From Sinomonas notoginsengisoli (GTDB lineage: Bacteria; Actinomycetota; Actinomycetes; Actinomycetales; Micrococcaceae): a DNA stretch of 64,000 nt. The notes beneath the pieces were generated by a model that was not told the DNA's origin, made no database searches, and saw only the letters and a list, made by a program, of their open reading frames with translations. The stretch lies in contig NZ_JAIZDP010000009.1 in assembly GCF_021554725.1 (NCBI RefSeq), positions 46,053 to 110,052 on the forward strand, in the 5' to 3' direction. The stretch's first letter is position 1, and every line of letters starts with the position of its first letter. The position numbers were made by a program, and so were the translations under genes. Positions 42,683-50,260 of this stretch are shown here, piece by piece.

Positions 42683-43519
42683 ATGGCCACGGGGCAGTCT
42701 GTTCCCGTGGCCATCAGGATCTCCCACGAGCTCAAACGGCTCCTCCCCCAGCTGCGCTACGAGCCCACCCCCAAGCGGCTGCGCGCGCGCCTCGGCGACG
42801 TCCTCGTGCTCGACTCGCGCCGCGCCGTCGTGCTCTGGGAGCCCGAGCGGTTCCTCCCCGTGCACGCGGTGCCAGAGGATGACGTGGTGGTGCGCCTCGA
42901 GCCCGCCGGTGCTGAACCAGGCCCGACCCCGCACCACCCTGGCCCTCCCAGCTCGCCGTACCCCTTCTCCCCGCATACGGCCGACGGCGAGCCGCTCACC
43001 ATCGTCGTGGAGGGCACCGAGGTGCCGAATGCCGCCTTCAGGCTGGCGGATTCAGATCTGGCCGGCTACGTGGCGTTCGACACGGACGCGTTCGAATGGA
43101 CCGAGGAGGACGAGCCCGTGATCGGACATCCCCGGGATCCGTACAGCCGGATCGACATCCGGGCGACTGGCGAGCACATCCGCGTCACACTGGACGGCGT
43201 GGTGCTCGCCGACTCCACCGAGGCCGTGCGGCTGTTCGAAGGGCGCCTCCCGCCGCGCGCGTACTTCCGCCGCGAGGACGTGAAGTTCGAGCGGCTGGCC
43301 CCGGATCCTCTGCAGACCATCTGCCCCTACAAGGGCATTGCCTCGTACTGGACCGCGCCGGGGCTCGGCGACGGGCGACCGGTCGCCTGGAGCTACGCCG
43401 CTGAGGAGAGCGTCCCGGAGATGGCGCAGATCCACGGGCGGATCGCCTTCTTCGATGAGCGCGTGGACGTCGAGGCCGACGGTGCGGCCGTTCCGCGGCC
43501 GCGCACCGCATGGGCCTGA
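42683..43519 (+). CDS. DUF427 domain protein
   Basis: A 278-residue protein. The C-terminal half (about 115-250) is a full DUF427 domain: IRVTLDGVVLADSTEA, LPPRAYFRREDVKFERL and CPYKGIASYW. The N-terminal half (about 25-75) contains a degenerate copy of the same pattern (RLGDVLVLDSRRAVVLWEP, LPVHAVPEDDVV), so the protein looks like an internal duplication. Function unknown; the fold is glyoxalase-unrelated and no catalytic motif is evident. GGAGG lies 2 nt before the ATG. Confidence 0.8.
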   Translation: MATGQSVPVAIRISHELKRLLPQLRYEPTPKRLRARLGDVLVLDSRRAVVLWEPERFLPVHAVPEDDVVVRLEPAGAEPGPTPHHPGPPSSPYPFSPHTADGEPLTIVVEGTEVPNAAFRLADSDLAGYVAFDTDAFEWTEEDEPVIGHPRDPYSRIDIRATGEHIRVTLDGVVLADSTEAVRLFEGRLPPRAYFRREDVKFERLAPDPLQTICPYKGIASYWTAPGLGDGRPVAWSYAAEESVPEMAQIHGRIAFFDERVDVEADGAAVPRPRTAWA

Positions 43520-43570
43520 GGATTCTGCTGTGGGGCGGAAGGCCTGCTGCGGCAACGAGTTGTCATCATC

Positions 43571-43599
43571 TTGGCGTGCTCGCGCGTCCGGCCTATAGT
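43571..43599 (+). promoter_or_regulatory. Well-formed promoter upstream of the sugar dehydrogenase
   Basis: TTGGCG (43571-43576), 17-bp spacer, TATAGT (43594-43599). This is the best-matching promoter read by eye in the window. Expected start is about 43606, only 4 nt before the hairpin described next. Confidence 0.65.
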
Positions 43600-43609
43600 C
43601 GAAGACGTG

Positions 43610-43642
43610 ACCTGCATCTCAATGGCGCGATGCAGGTTTTTC
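43610..43642 (+). terminator. Promoter-proximal intrinsic-terminator hairpin (leader attenuator or small RNA)
   Basis: ACCTGCATC (43610-43618) pairs perfectly with GATGCAGGT (43629-43637), loop 10 nt, followed directly by a run of five T. It lies about 4 nt after the predicted transcription start and 31 nt before the dehydrogenase ATG. A second hairpin, TGCCTG (43645-43650) with CAGGCA (43659-43664), follows and covers the region just before the start codon. Confidence 0.65.
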
Positions 43643-43673
43643 TCTGCCTGTCTCCAGTCAGGCATGTAAGAGC

Positions 43674-44801
43674 ATGCCCCCGCTCCTCCCCCGGCGCTCC
43701 TTCCTCGCCTTGGCGATGGCGGGCACGACGGCGGGTGCGGCGGCCGCCCTGGCCGGCTGTACGGCGTCGTCCGCTCCCCCCGACGCGACTGCGCCATCCT
43801 CGGTGAGCGGTGCCTCCGGCGGCCCCGGCTCGGGACCGCGAGTAGTGGCAACGGTGGCCGAGGAACTCGACACACCATGGTCGATCGCGTTACTGCCGGG
43901 CGGCTCCGCGCTCGTGTCCGAACGGGGTACCGGGCGGATTGTCGAGGTGGCGGCGGGCGGCGGTGCGCCGCGCGAGGCGGGCCGGGTCAGCGTCCGCACC
44001 AACACGAGCGAGGGCGGGCTCCTGGGCCTCGAGCTTTCCCCACGGTTCGCGGAAGACTCGACGGTCTTCGCCTACTACACCGCCTCCGGTGGGAACCGGG
44101 TCGTCTCACTGCGGTGGGACGGGCGGAATCTCGGCGGCGAGCGCGTGCTCGTCGACGGGATCGCCGCCGCCGCGATCCACAACGGCGGCCGGATCAAGGT
44201 CGGGCCGGACGGCCTGCTGTACATCGGCACGGGGGACGCCACCCGCCAGTCCTCCGCTCAGGATCGCGGGAGCCTGAACGGCAAGGTACTCCGCGTGGCG
44301 CCCGACGGCGCGGCCGCCCCCGGGAATCCGTTCGGCACGCGTGTCTACACCTTGGGGCACCGCAACGTGCAGGGGCTCGCGTGGGACTCCGGGGGCCGGC
44401 TGTGGGCGAGCGAGCTTGGGCCCGACCGGGACGACGAGCTGAACCTCCTCACGGCAGGATCGCAGTACGGCTGGCCGGATGTGACCGGGACTCGGAGCGC
44501 CAACGGAAGCGTCCCCGCGGTTCATGTGTGGCCCTCGACGGCGGACGCGTCACCGAGCGCCCTCGCGATCGCAGACGACGTCGCGTACGTCGCCTGCCTG
44601 CGCGGTGAGCGCCTCTGGCGGGTTCCGTTGCCCGCGCCCGGCGCACCCGTGCCGGCAGGCGGGACGCTGCCAGGGGCGGGGGAGTTCTTCCGCAGCCAGT
44701 ATGGGCGGCTCCGCGACGTAGTCCGGGTGCCCGGGAAGCGCGAGCTGTGGATCGCGACGAACGAGGGCGCGAACTCGCGCATCCTCGCCGTCGCGATCTG
44801 A
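43674..44801 (+). CDS. PQQ-dependent sugar dehydrogenase-like secreted protein
   Basis: A 375-residue beta-propeller of the glucose/sorbosone dehydrogenase family. The N-terminus combines a twin-arginine motif (PRRSFLALAMAG) with a lipobox (LAGC, Cys about 28), so it is probably a Tat-exported lipoprotein. Family blocks: LDTPWSIALLPGG, SEGGLLGLELSP, NGGRIKVGPDGLLYIGTGD and LGHRNVQGLAWD. Family members oxidise aldoses or sorbosone with PQQ; no PQQ synthesis genes are in the window. Only a weak ribosome site (AAGAG) precedes the ATG, next to the hairpin leader. Confidence 0.88.
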   Translation: MPPLLPRRSFLALAMAGTTAGAAAALAGCTASSAPPDATAPSSVSGASGGPGSGPRVVATVAEELDTPWSIALLPGGSALVSERGTGRIVEVAAGGGAPREAGRVSVRTNTSEGGLLGLELSPRFAEDSTVFAYYTASGGNRVVSLRWDGRNLGGERVLVDGIAAAAIHNGGRIKVGPDGLLYIGTGDATRQSSAQDRGSLNGKVLRVAPDGAAAPGNPFGTRVYTLGHRNVQGLAWDSGGRLWASELGPDRDDELNLLTAGSQYGWPDVTGTRSANGSVPAVHVWPSTADASPSALAIADDVAYVACLRGERLWRVPLPAPGAPVPAGGTLPGAGEFFRSQYGRLRDVVRVPGKRELWIATNEGANSRILAVAI

Positions 44802-44811
44802 CACGGCGCCC

Positions 44812-44906
44812 CGTTGAGGGGTCACTTCCCAATGGTCATTGTCAGGACAATGCCTCCTCAAGCGTTCGGATGTGACTCCTCAACGCCGGGAAGTGACCCC
44901 TCAACG
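44812..44906. repeat. 21-bp repeat array with terminal 18-bp inverted repeat
   Basis: Read on the minus strand there are three head-to-tail units (44906-44886, 44885-44865, 44864-44842) beginning CGTTGAGG or CGCTTGAGG, and an inverted fourth copy at 44812-44832. The outer copies give a perfect 18-bp inverted repeat, GTTGAGGGGTCACTTCCC and its complement. A short hairpin CATTGTC-AG-GACAATG lies inside. It fills the 113-bp gap between two convergent genes and could also end transcription. Confidence 0.8.
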
Positions 44907-44914
44907 ACGGCAAG

Positions 44915-46108
44915 TCAGTCCGGCTGGGCCGCCCGCGCATCCTTCACCAGGGCAACCACCGCATCGTGCAGGGGGTGCTCCGGGGGAAGGCCCGTGAGCT
45001 CCTCAGCCAGGGCCTCGTCCGTCGAGTCGCCGCCCAGCATCGCCTGGAGGCGGGCTGCTTCCTCGTCCTCGGCTGCGTCGAAGGCGAGGGCCGCGCCCAT
45101 CGCGTTCAGCAGTGCGCTGGCGGGCATGCCGCGCTCCGCGAGCTCGGCGGCGGGGCCCACAAACCGTTCGTGACGCGACAGCTTGCGCAGGGGGGCGCGG
45201 CCCACGCGGACCACCGTGTCCGGCAGCTCGGGATTGGCGAAGCGGCCGAGGATCTTCTCGACATACGCCTGCTGCTGCTCGGGCGCGAACCCGTACTTGG
45301 CGACGAGAAGCGCCTTGGTCTCTGCGAGGACCGCCTCGACCTTCGCGCGGACCTCGGGCATCGCGAGCGCGTCGGAGATCTTCTCCGCCCCTGCCCTGTG
45401 CCCGAAGTACGCGGCGGAGGCATGGCCCGTGTTGACCGTGAAGAGCTTGCGCTCGATGTACGGCCCGAGCGAGTCCACCCAGGTGACCCCCGGGATCTCC
45501 GGGACGTCGTCGCCGAACGGCTCCTGCTCGATGGCCCACTCGAAGTACGGTTCGACCCTCACATCGAGTCCCGCACCCGGATCCTGCGCCGGCACGATCC
45601 GGTCCACCGCCGTGTTGGCGAAGACAGCGCGAGCGTCCACGCCGCCGTCGTCCAGCCCCTCCCCCCTGGCCGCGGCGCGCACCTCGGCCTCGAGGATGTC
45701 CGTGGCGTTGATCGCGTTCTCGCAGGCCATGACGGCGAGCGGCGCCGCGCCAGCCGGGCGCGCGGTGATGCCGCGGGCAATAGCCGGGGCCACGAACTTG
45801 AGGATGGTCGGCCCGACGGCCGTGGTCACGATGTCCGCCTCGGCGATCCGGTCGACGAGTTCGGCCTCGTTCGTCGCGGAGTTGACCCCGGCGTAGCCGT
45901 CCACGGTATGGTCAACCCCGCCTCGGCCCACCTCGTGCACGGTGTAGGACGGCGTCGCGTTGATCGCGTCGATGAGCGGTGCGGCGACGTCGGCGAACAC
46001 GAGCCGGTACCCGGCGCTATGCAGGAGCAGGCCCACGAACCCCCGGCCGATGTTGCCGGCCCCGAAGTGGACCGCGCTCTTGGACGGGGCGGCGGGCGCG
46101 GTACTCAC
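44915..46108 (-). CDS. mtlD: Mannitol-1-phosphate 5-dehydrogenase
   Basis: A 397-residue NAD-dependent polyol-phosphate dehydrogenase that turns mannitol 1-phosphate into fructose 6-phosphate. The N-terminal Rossmann motif [12 protein letters not shown] (about 13-24) is typical of Mtl[18 protein letters not shown] holds the catalytic Lys and His region. The GTG start overlaps the mtlA stop (GTGA), so it is coupled to uptake. Confidence 0.95.
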   Translation of the reverse strand: MSTAPAAPSKSAVHFGAGNIGRGFVGLLLHSAGYRLVFADVAAPLIDAINATPSYTVHEVGRGGVDHTVDGYAGVNSATNEAELVDRIAEADIVTTAVGPTILKFVAPAIARGITARPAGAAPLAVMACENAINATDILEAEVRAAARGEGLDDGGVDARAVFANTAVDRIVPAQDPGAGLDVRVEPYFEWAIEQEPFGDDVPEIPGVTWVDSLGPYIERKLFTVNTGHASAAYFGHRAGAEKISDALAMPEVRAKVEAVLAETKALLVAKYGFAPEQQQAYVEKILGRFANPELPDTVVRVGRAPLRKLSRHERFVGPAAELAERGMPASALLNAMGAALAFDAAEDEEAARLQAMLGGDSTDEALAEELTGLPPEHPLHDAVVALVKDARAAQPD

Positions 46109-48084
46109 GCGTTGACCTTTCCGAGGATGTCCAGGACCTCGTCAACGCTTGCCGCCGACTCGAGGCGGGACACCTGCTCCTTGTCGCCGAAGACCTTGGC
46201 GATCTTGGCCAGGATGCCGAGATGCTCCTTGCCCTTACCCGCGATCCCGACGACGAACTTGACGGGCTTGCCGTTCCAGTCGATCGGCTCGTGATAGCGG
46301 GCGAACGTCACAGCGGAGGCAGCGATGTGATCCTTGGCGTCGTTCGTCCCGTGCGGGATCGCGAGGAAGTTGCCCATGTACGTGGAGACGGACTTCTCGC
46401 GCTCGTGCATCGAGGCGACATACTCGCCGTCGACCGCGCCAGCCGCTCTCAGGAGCCGGCCCGCCTCGTCGATGGCGCTGCCCATGTCCGACGCGCCGCC
46501 GGTCAGGAGCACCGATTCGCGCCGCAGCACGTCCGGCGTCTCCTCGTGGGGCTGCGGCACCGGCGCGCGGGAGACCGCGGCCTCCGACTCGGAGCCCTCG
46601 GACGCCTCCTGCTCGTCGAGGAGGGCGACGATCTCGTCGTACTTCGGGCTGCCCATGAAGTTGTCCACCGTGACGATCTGCGCGCTCGGGGTCTTCTGCT
46701 CCGCGCGCAGGGCGAGGTCCTGGTGGACCACCACCATGTCGTACGTGTCCGTGAGGTTCGCGATGGAGGCATTGGTGACCTTGACGTCGCCGTGCCCCGC
46801 GGCCTTGATCTTGTTGCGCAGCACGGAGGCGCCCATCGCAGAGGAGCCCATGCCGGCGTCGCAGGCAAAGACGATGTTCTTGATGTCGGTGGCCAATGCG
46901 ACGCCACCACCGGCGCCTCCTGCGCCCAGGACGCTCGAGGCCATGGACTTCCTGCCCTTCATGCCCTCCATCTGCGCCGTGGCGGCCGTGAGATCGCCCT
47001 CCCCCTTGTCCTTCGACGAGCGCAGGATGACCGAGGCGATGACGAACGAGACGGCACAGGCAAGGATCACGGCCAAGATCACGCCGATGTAGCTGTCACG
47101 CGACGTCTGGGCCAGCACGGCAATGATGGAGCCAGGGGCCGACGGGGCCACGAGGCCCGAGTGCGTGAGCGCAAGGGTCGCAATGCCGGTCATGCCCCCG
47201 CCGATCGTGGCGAGGATGAGGATCGGCTTCATGAGCACGTACGGGAAGTAGATCTCGTGGATGCCGCCGATGAAGTGGATGAGGGCAGCGCCGGGCGCCG
47301 AGGCCTTGGCGGCTCCGCGGCCGAAGAACATGTAGGCGAGGAGCACGCCGAGGCCAGGACCCGGGTTGGCCTCGAGGAGGAACAGGATCGACTTTCCCTG
47401 CTCGAGGGACTGCTGCGTGCCGAGCGGGGTGAGAACGCCGTGGTTGATGGCGTTGTTGAGGAAGAGGACCTTCGCCGGCTCGATGAGCAGCGACGTCAGC
47501 GGGAGGAGGCCGTTGTCGACGAGGAACTCCACAGCCTTACCGGCTCGTTCGCTGCCGGCCGCGACCACGGGCGCGATGCCATAGAACCCGACGAGGGCCA
47601 GGAGAGCGCCCCAGATGCCGGCCGAGAAGTTGTTGACGAGCATCTCGAAGCCGGGCTTGATCTTCCCGTCCCAGATCGCGTCGATCTTCTTCATGGTCCA
47701 GCCGCCGAGCGGTCCCATGATCATGGCGCCGATGAACATCGGGATGCCGGCACCGAGTATGACGCCCATGGTGCCGATGGCGCCGACCACGCCGCCGCGG
47801 ACGTCGTAGACCATCCTGCCGCCGGTGTAGGCGATGAGCAGCGGCAGGAGGTAGGTGATCATCGGGCCGACGAGGCCCACGTACGGCTTGCCGTCGGGCC
47901 CGGTGCCGAAGCCGCCGAGTTCGGGGACCGGAATGAAGCCCTTCTCGATGAAGAGCGCGGTGATGAGGCCCCAGGCGATGAAGGCGCCGATGTTGGGCAT
48001 GATCATGCCCGAGAGGAACGTGCCGAACTTCTGCACCCCGGCCCGGGCCGTGTGCAGTCGCGACGGCGCTGCTGTGGTCGACAT
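46105..48084 (-). CDS. mtlA: Mannitol-specific PTS enzyme IICBA
   Basis: A 659-residue fused transporter that imports and phosphorylates mannitol. Order: membrane EIIC domain (about 1-335, [34 protein letters not shown]), EIIB domain with phospho-Cys408 in [11 protein letters not shown], and EIIA domain with phospho-His578 in AIPHGTND. The linker between B and A is acidic. The ATG at 48084 has AGGA 6-7 nt upstream. General PTS proteins are not encoded here. Confidence 0.95.
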   Translation of the reverse strand: MSTTAAPSRLHTARAGVQKFGTFLSGMIMPNIGAFIAWGLITALFIEKGFIPVPELGGFGTGPDGKPYVGLVGPMITYLLPLLIAYTGGRMVYDVRGGVVGAIGTMGVILGAGIPMFIGAMIMGPLGGWTMKKIDAIWDGKIKPGFEMLVNNFSAGIWGALLALVGFYGIAPVVAAGSERAGKAVEFLVDNGLLPLTSLLIEPAKVLFLNNAINHGVLTPLGTQQSLEQGKSILFLLEANPGPGLGVLLAYMFFGRGAAKASAPGAALIHFIGGIHEIYFPYVLMKPILILATIGGGMTGIATLALTHSGLVAPSAPGSIIAVLAQTSRDSYIGVILAVILACAVSFVIASVILRSSKDKGEGDLTAATAQMEGMKGRKSMASSVLGAGGAGGGVALATDIKNIVFACDAGMGSSAMGASVLRNKIKAAGHGDVKVTNASIANLTDTYDMVVVHQDLALRAEQKTPSAQIVTVDNFMGSPKYDEIVALLDEQEASEGSESEAAVSRAPVPQPHEETPDVLRRESVLLTGGASDMGSAIDEAGRLLRAAGAVDGEYVASMHEREKSVSTYMGNFLAIPHGTNDAKDHIAASAVTFARYHEPIDWNGKPVKFVVGIAGKGKEHLGILAKIAKVFGDKEQVSRLESAASVDEVLDILGKVNA

Positions 48085-48136
48085 GGTGGATCCTGCTTTC
48101 ATTTCAGGAGGCAGCACGCGGCTGCTGGGATCGGGG

Positions 48137-48991
48137 TCAGCCCGTCTGGTCTACCTCGCGAGGGCGGCCCGCGGGTGCTGCGGGCGCCGTCGAGAGGCGG
48201 TGGAGCCATTCCAGGAAGAGCTTCATCTCGGTGCCGGACAGCTGGTCCGGGTGCGAGGACTGGAGCGTGGCGTTGAGGGCGATGGCGGCAGCCACATAAC
48301 TGGGCTGCCCGTCCCCTCCGGCCGGCGCTCCGGCGCGGGGCGAATCAACAAGGGTTGGGTCGGTGAGCACGGAACGCAGCACCGCATCCCTGGTCTGGAC
48401 GGAGAGGGCGGACGCCACGAGCGATTCGGCAGTGTCTGGCTCCGAGGCCGCACCTTCTGTGGCGTCCGCGATGAGCATGAGCGTCACGCCGATGTTGGAG
48501 GCGAGGACCGCCCTGGCCGCCGCCACGGGCGGCACCGCAAGCTGGCCGGCTGCGGCCAGGCGGCTGAGCTCATCCTCGAGGAGCCGCTCGGCCTCGACCA
48601 CGACGGCGGGCCGCCGGCTGGGTGCTGCGTTGCCGAACATGAGCATGTACAGCTGGGCGTTGGCCACGCCGAAGTGGACGTGGATGTCCCAGAGCCGCTT
48701 GACGTCCTCGATCGGGACCTCAGAGCGCTCCATGCTGCCCTCGCTCCTGATGAACTCCTCGAAGCCGCGCGCTACAACGGCCTCCATGAGCCCGTCCTTA
48801 TCGCCGAAGTGGTGGTAGAGGGTGGGCGCCGTGACGCCCGCGCGCTCGGTGACCTGGCGTGTTGACACGGGCGCGCCGCCGGAAGCCGCCACGAGGTCGA
48901 TGGCCGCTTGGAGGAGACGTTCCTTCGGAGATGAAGCGGTCGCTCCTATCCCCTCGGCCTCACCTGCGAGGCCTGCCGCCTTGTCGCGCAT
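48137..48991 (-). CDS. TetR family regulator at the head of the mannitol operon
   Basis: A 284-residue TetR regulator, long for the family. HTH at about 40-62 (VSTRQVTERAGVTAPTLYHHFGDKDGL), then an all-helical domain; the last 60 residues (PRAGAPAGGDGQPSY onward) are an unusual Pro/Gly-rich extension followed by a helix. It is 52 bp upstream of mtlA on the same strand, so a tetR-mtlA-mtlD unit is likely, although mannitol operons are more often run by DeoR, GntR or MtlR-type regulators. A promoter with a palindrome lies directly before it. Confidence 0.82.
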   Translation of the reverse strand: MRDKAAGLAGEAEGIGATASSPKERLLQAAIDLVAASGGAPVSTRQVTERAGVTAPTLYHHFGDKDGLMEAVVARGFEEFIRSEGSMERSEVPIEDVKRLWDIHVHFGVANAQLYMLMFGNAAPSRRPAVVVEAERLLEDELSRLAAAGQLAVPPVAAARAVLASNIGVTLMLIADATEGAASEPDTAESLVASALSVQTRDAVLRSVLTDPTLVDSPRAGAPAGGDGQPSYVAAAIALNATLQSSHPDQLSGTEMKLFLEWLHRLSTAPAAPAGRPREVDQTG

Positions 48992-48998
48992 GGCCGCT

Positions 48999-49027
48999 AG
49001 CGTAACGGATATAGCAACGCTATACAA
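48999..49027 (-). promoter_or_regulatory. Promoter of the tetR-mtl unit with a palindromic operator
   Basis: On the minus strand TTGTAT (49027-49022), a 17-bp spacer and TACGCT (49004-48999), 7 nt before the ATG (leaderless arrangement). TATAGC-AAC-GCTATA (49010-49024) is a perfect palindrome overlapping the -35 and spacer, a suitable site for autoregulation. Confidence 0.6.
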
Positions 49028-49159
49028 GACTGGAAAGTGACCCGCGCCACGCGCAGGCGGGGAGGCACTGCTAGCGTAGGCCCATCGTTCTCCGAGTGCC
49101 GGCGCACGGCCCGGGAGCAAGCCCAGCCGCGGGCAGCGGAGCGAGACCGAGGAGTGACC

Positions 49160-50230
49160 ATGGCCCAGACGTTCGTCTTCATCGCATGTGCCGGTGGCGG
49201 GACCGTGGACACCCTGGGCCTCGATCCCTCGACGGGCCACATCACGCCCCTCTCCCGGGTGGAGGGCCTGCCGAGGGTCACCGCCCTCACCCTCGATCCC
49301 GCCGGCACCCTCTATGCGGGGGTCAACGGGGACCCGCGCCGCACCGTGCCGCTCGCCCTGGACAGCGCCACCGGCCGGGCCACCCCCGGTCCGGCACGGG
49401 ACGTCCCCGCGAGGACCTGCTTCCTCTCCCTCGGTCCCGACCGCCGGGCGCTCTACAGCGCCTCCTATCACGAGGGGCTCATGGTGGGATACCAGGTCCC
49501 GGGAGAAGGCCGCGCGGAAGCAGAGGGAGGCCCGGTGACGGAGTACCGCTCCGGTCCCAACACCCACTCCGCGGTGCCGAGCCCCGACGGCCGCTTCGTG
49601 TACACCGCCTCTCTCGGCGCGGACCGCATCTCGTGGTTCCCCATCCATGAAGACCACGCCGGGAACGGCGCCGTCGTGCATCCCGCCGGCCACGTGGAGG
49701 CGGCCCCCGGCTCGGGCCCGCGCTTCCTGCGCCACACGGCGGACGGCCGACGCGTGTACGTGAGCCACGAGCGCACAGGAAATGTGGACGTGTACACCCG
49801 TGACGCGGAGACAGGTGGCCTCACGCTGCTGCAGCGGATCTCCTCGGTCGAGGGCCTGGGCCTCGTTCCCGGCCCCGTCCGCTCGCCAAGCACCCCCGAC
49901 CCGGGGCCGGGGGTCATCTGGTGCGCGGACATCCGGCTCACTCCCGATGAGAAGTTCCTGTATGTCACAGAACGCTCCACGAGCACCATTGCCGCGTTCG
50001 CCCTCGCGCCCGACGGCCGCCTCACATACCTCCGCCGCTCCGAGACTGAGGCCCAGCCGCGCATCATCGCCGTGGACCCCTCCGGCCGCTGGCTGCTCGC
50101 GGCGGGCGAGCGCTCCAACCATGTCACGGTCTACGCCATCGGTCCCGACGGCGAACTCGATCCCGTGAGCCGGGCCGCGACCGCCGCAGATCCCCTCTGG
50201 ATCGAGTGCTGGAGGCCTTCGCCAGCCTGA
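49160..50230 (+). CDS. Lactonase family beta-propeller protein (YbhE/Pgl type)
   Basis: A 356-residue seven-bladed propeller of the 6-phosphogluconolactonase/muconate lactonizing enzyme-like family. Repeating blade motifs are visible: THSAVPSPDGRFVYTAS, RFLRHTADGRRVYVS, ADIRLTPDEKFLYVTERS and AQPRIIAVDPSGRWLLAA. Family members hydrolyse sugar lactones, but many are uncharacterised. The ATG at 49160 has GAGGAG upstream; the frame before it (to 49037) is not needed. Divergent from tetR; TAGCGT at about 49074 is a possible -10. Confidence 0.85.
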   Translation: MAQTFVFIACAGGGTVDTLGLDPSTGHITPLSRVEGLPRVTALTLDPAGTLYAGVNGDPRRTVPLALDSATGRATPGPARDVPARTCFLSLGPDRRALYSASYHEGLMVGYQVPGEGRAEAEGGPVTEYRSGPNTHSAVPSPDGRFVYTASLGADRISWFPIHEDHAGNGAVVHPAGHVEAAPGSGPRFLRHTADGRRVYVSHERTGNVDVYTRDAETGGLTLLQRISSVEGLGLVPGPVRSPSTPDPGPGVIWCADIRLTPDEKFLYVTERSTSTIAAFALAPDGRLTYLRRSETEAQPRIIAVDPSGRWLLAAGERSNHVTVYAIGPDGELDPVSRAATAADPLWIECWRPSPA

Positions 50231-50247
50231 CCGCCCACCCGGCCCAG

Positions 50248-50260
50248 TACTGTTGAAGCA
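50248..50260 (+). promoter_or_regulatory. Putative leaderless promoter of the P-type ATPase gene
   Basis: TACTGT (50248-50253) lies 6 nt before the ATG at 50260, with no Shine-Dalgarno. The position only 17 nt after the lactonase stop suggests a separate transcript start within a compact gene pair. Confidence 0.4.

Noticed and set aside
45979..48276. A 765-residue open frame antisense to mtlD and mtlA
   Set aside because: Shadow frame in GC-rich DNA with no recognisable product.
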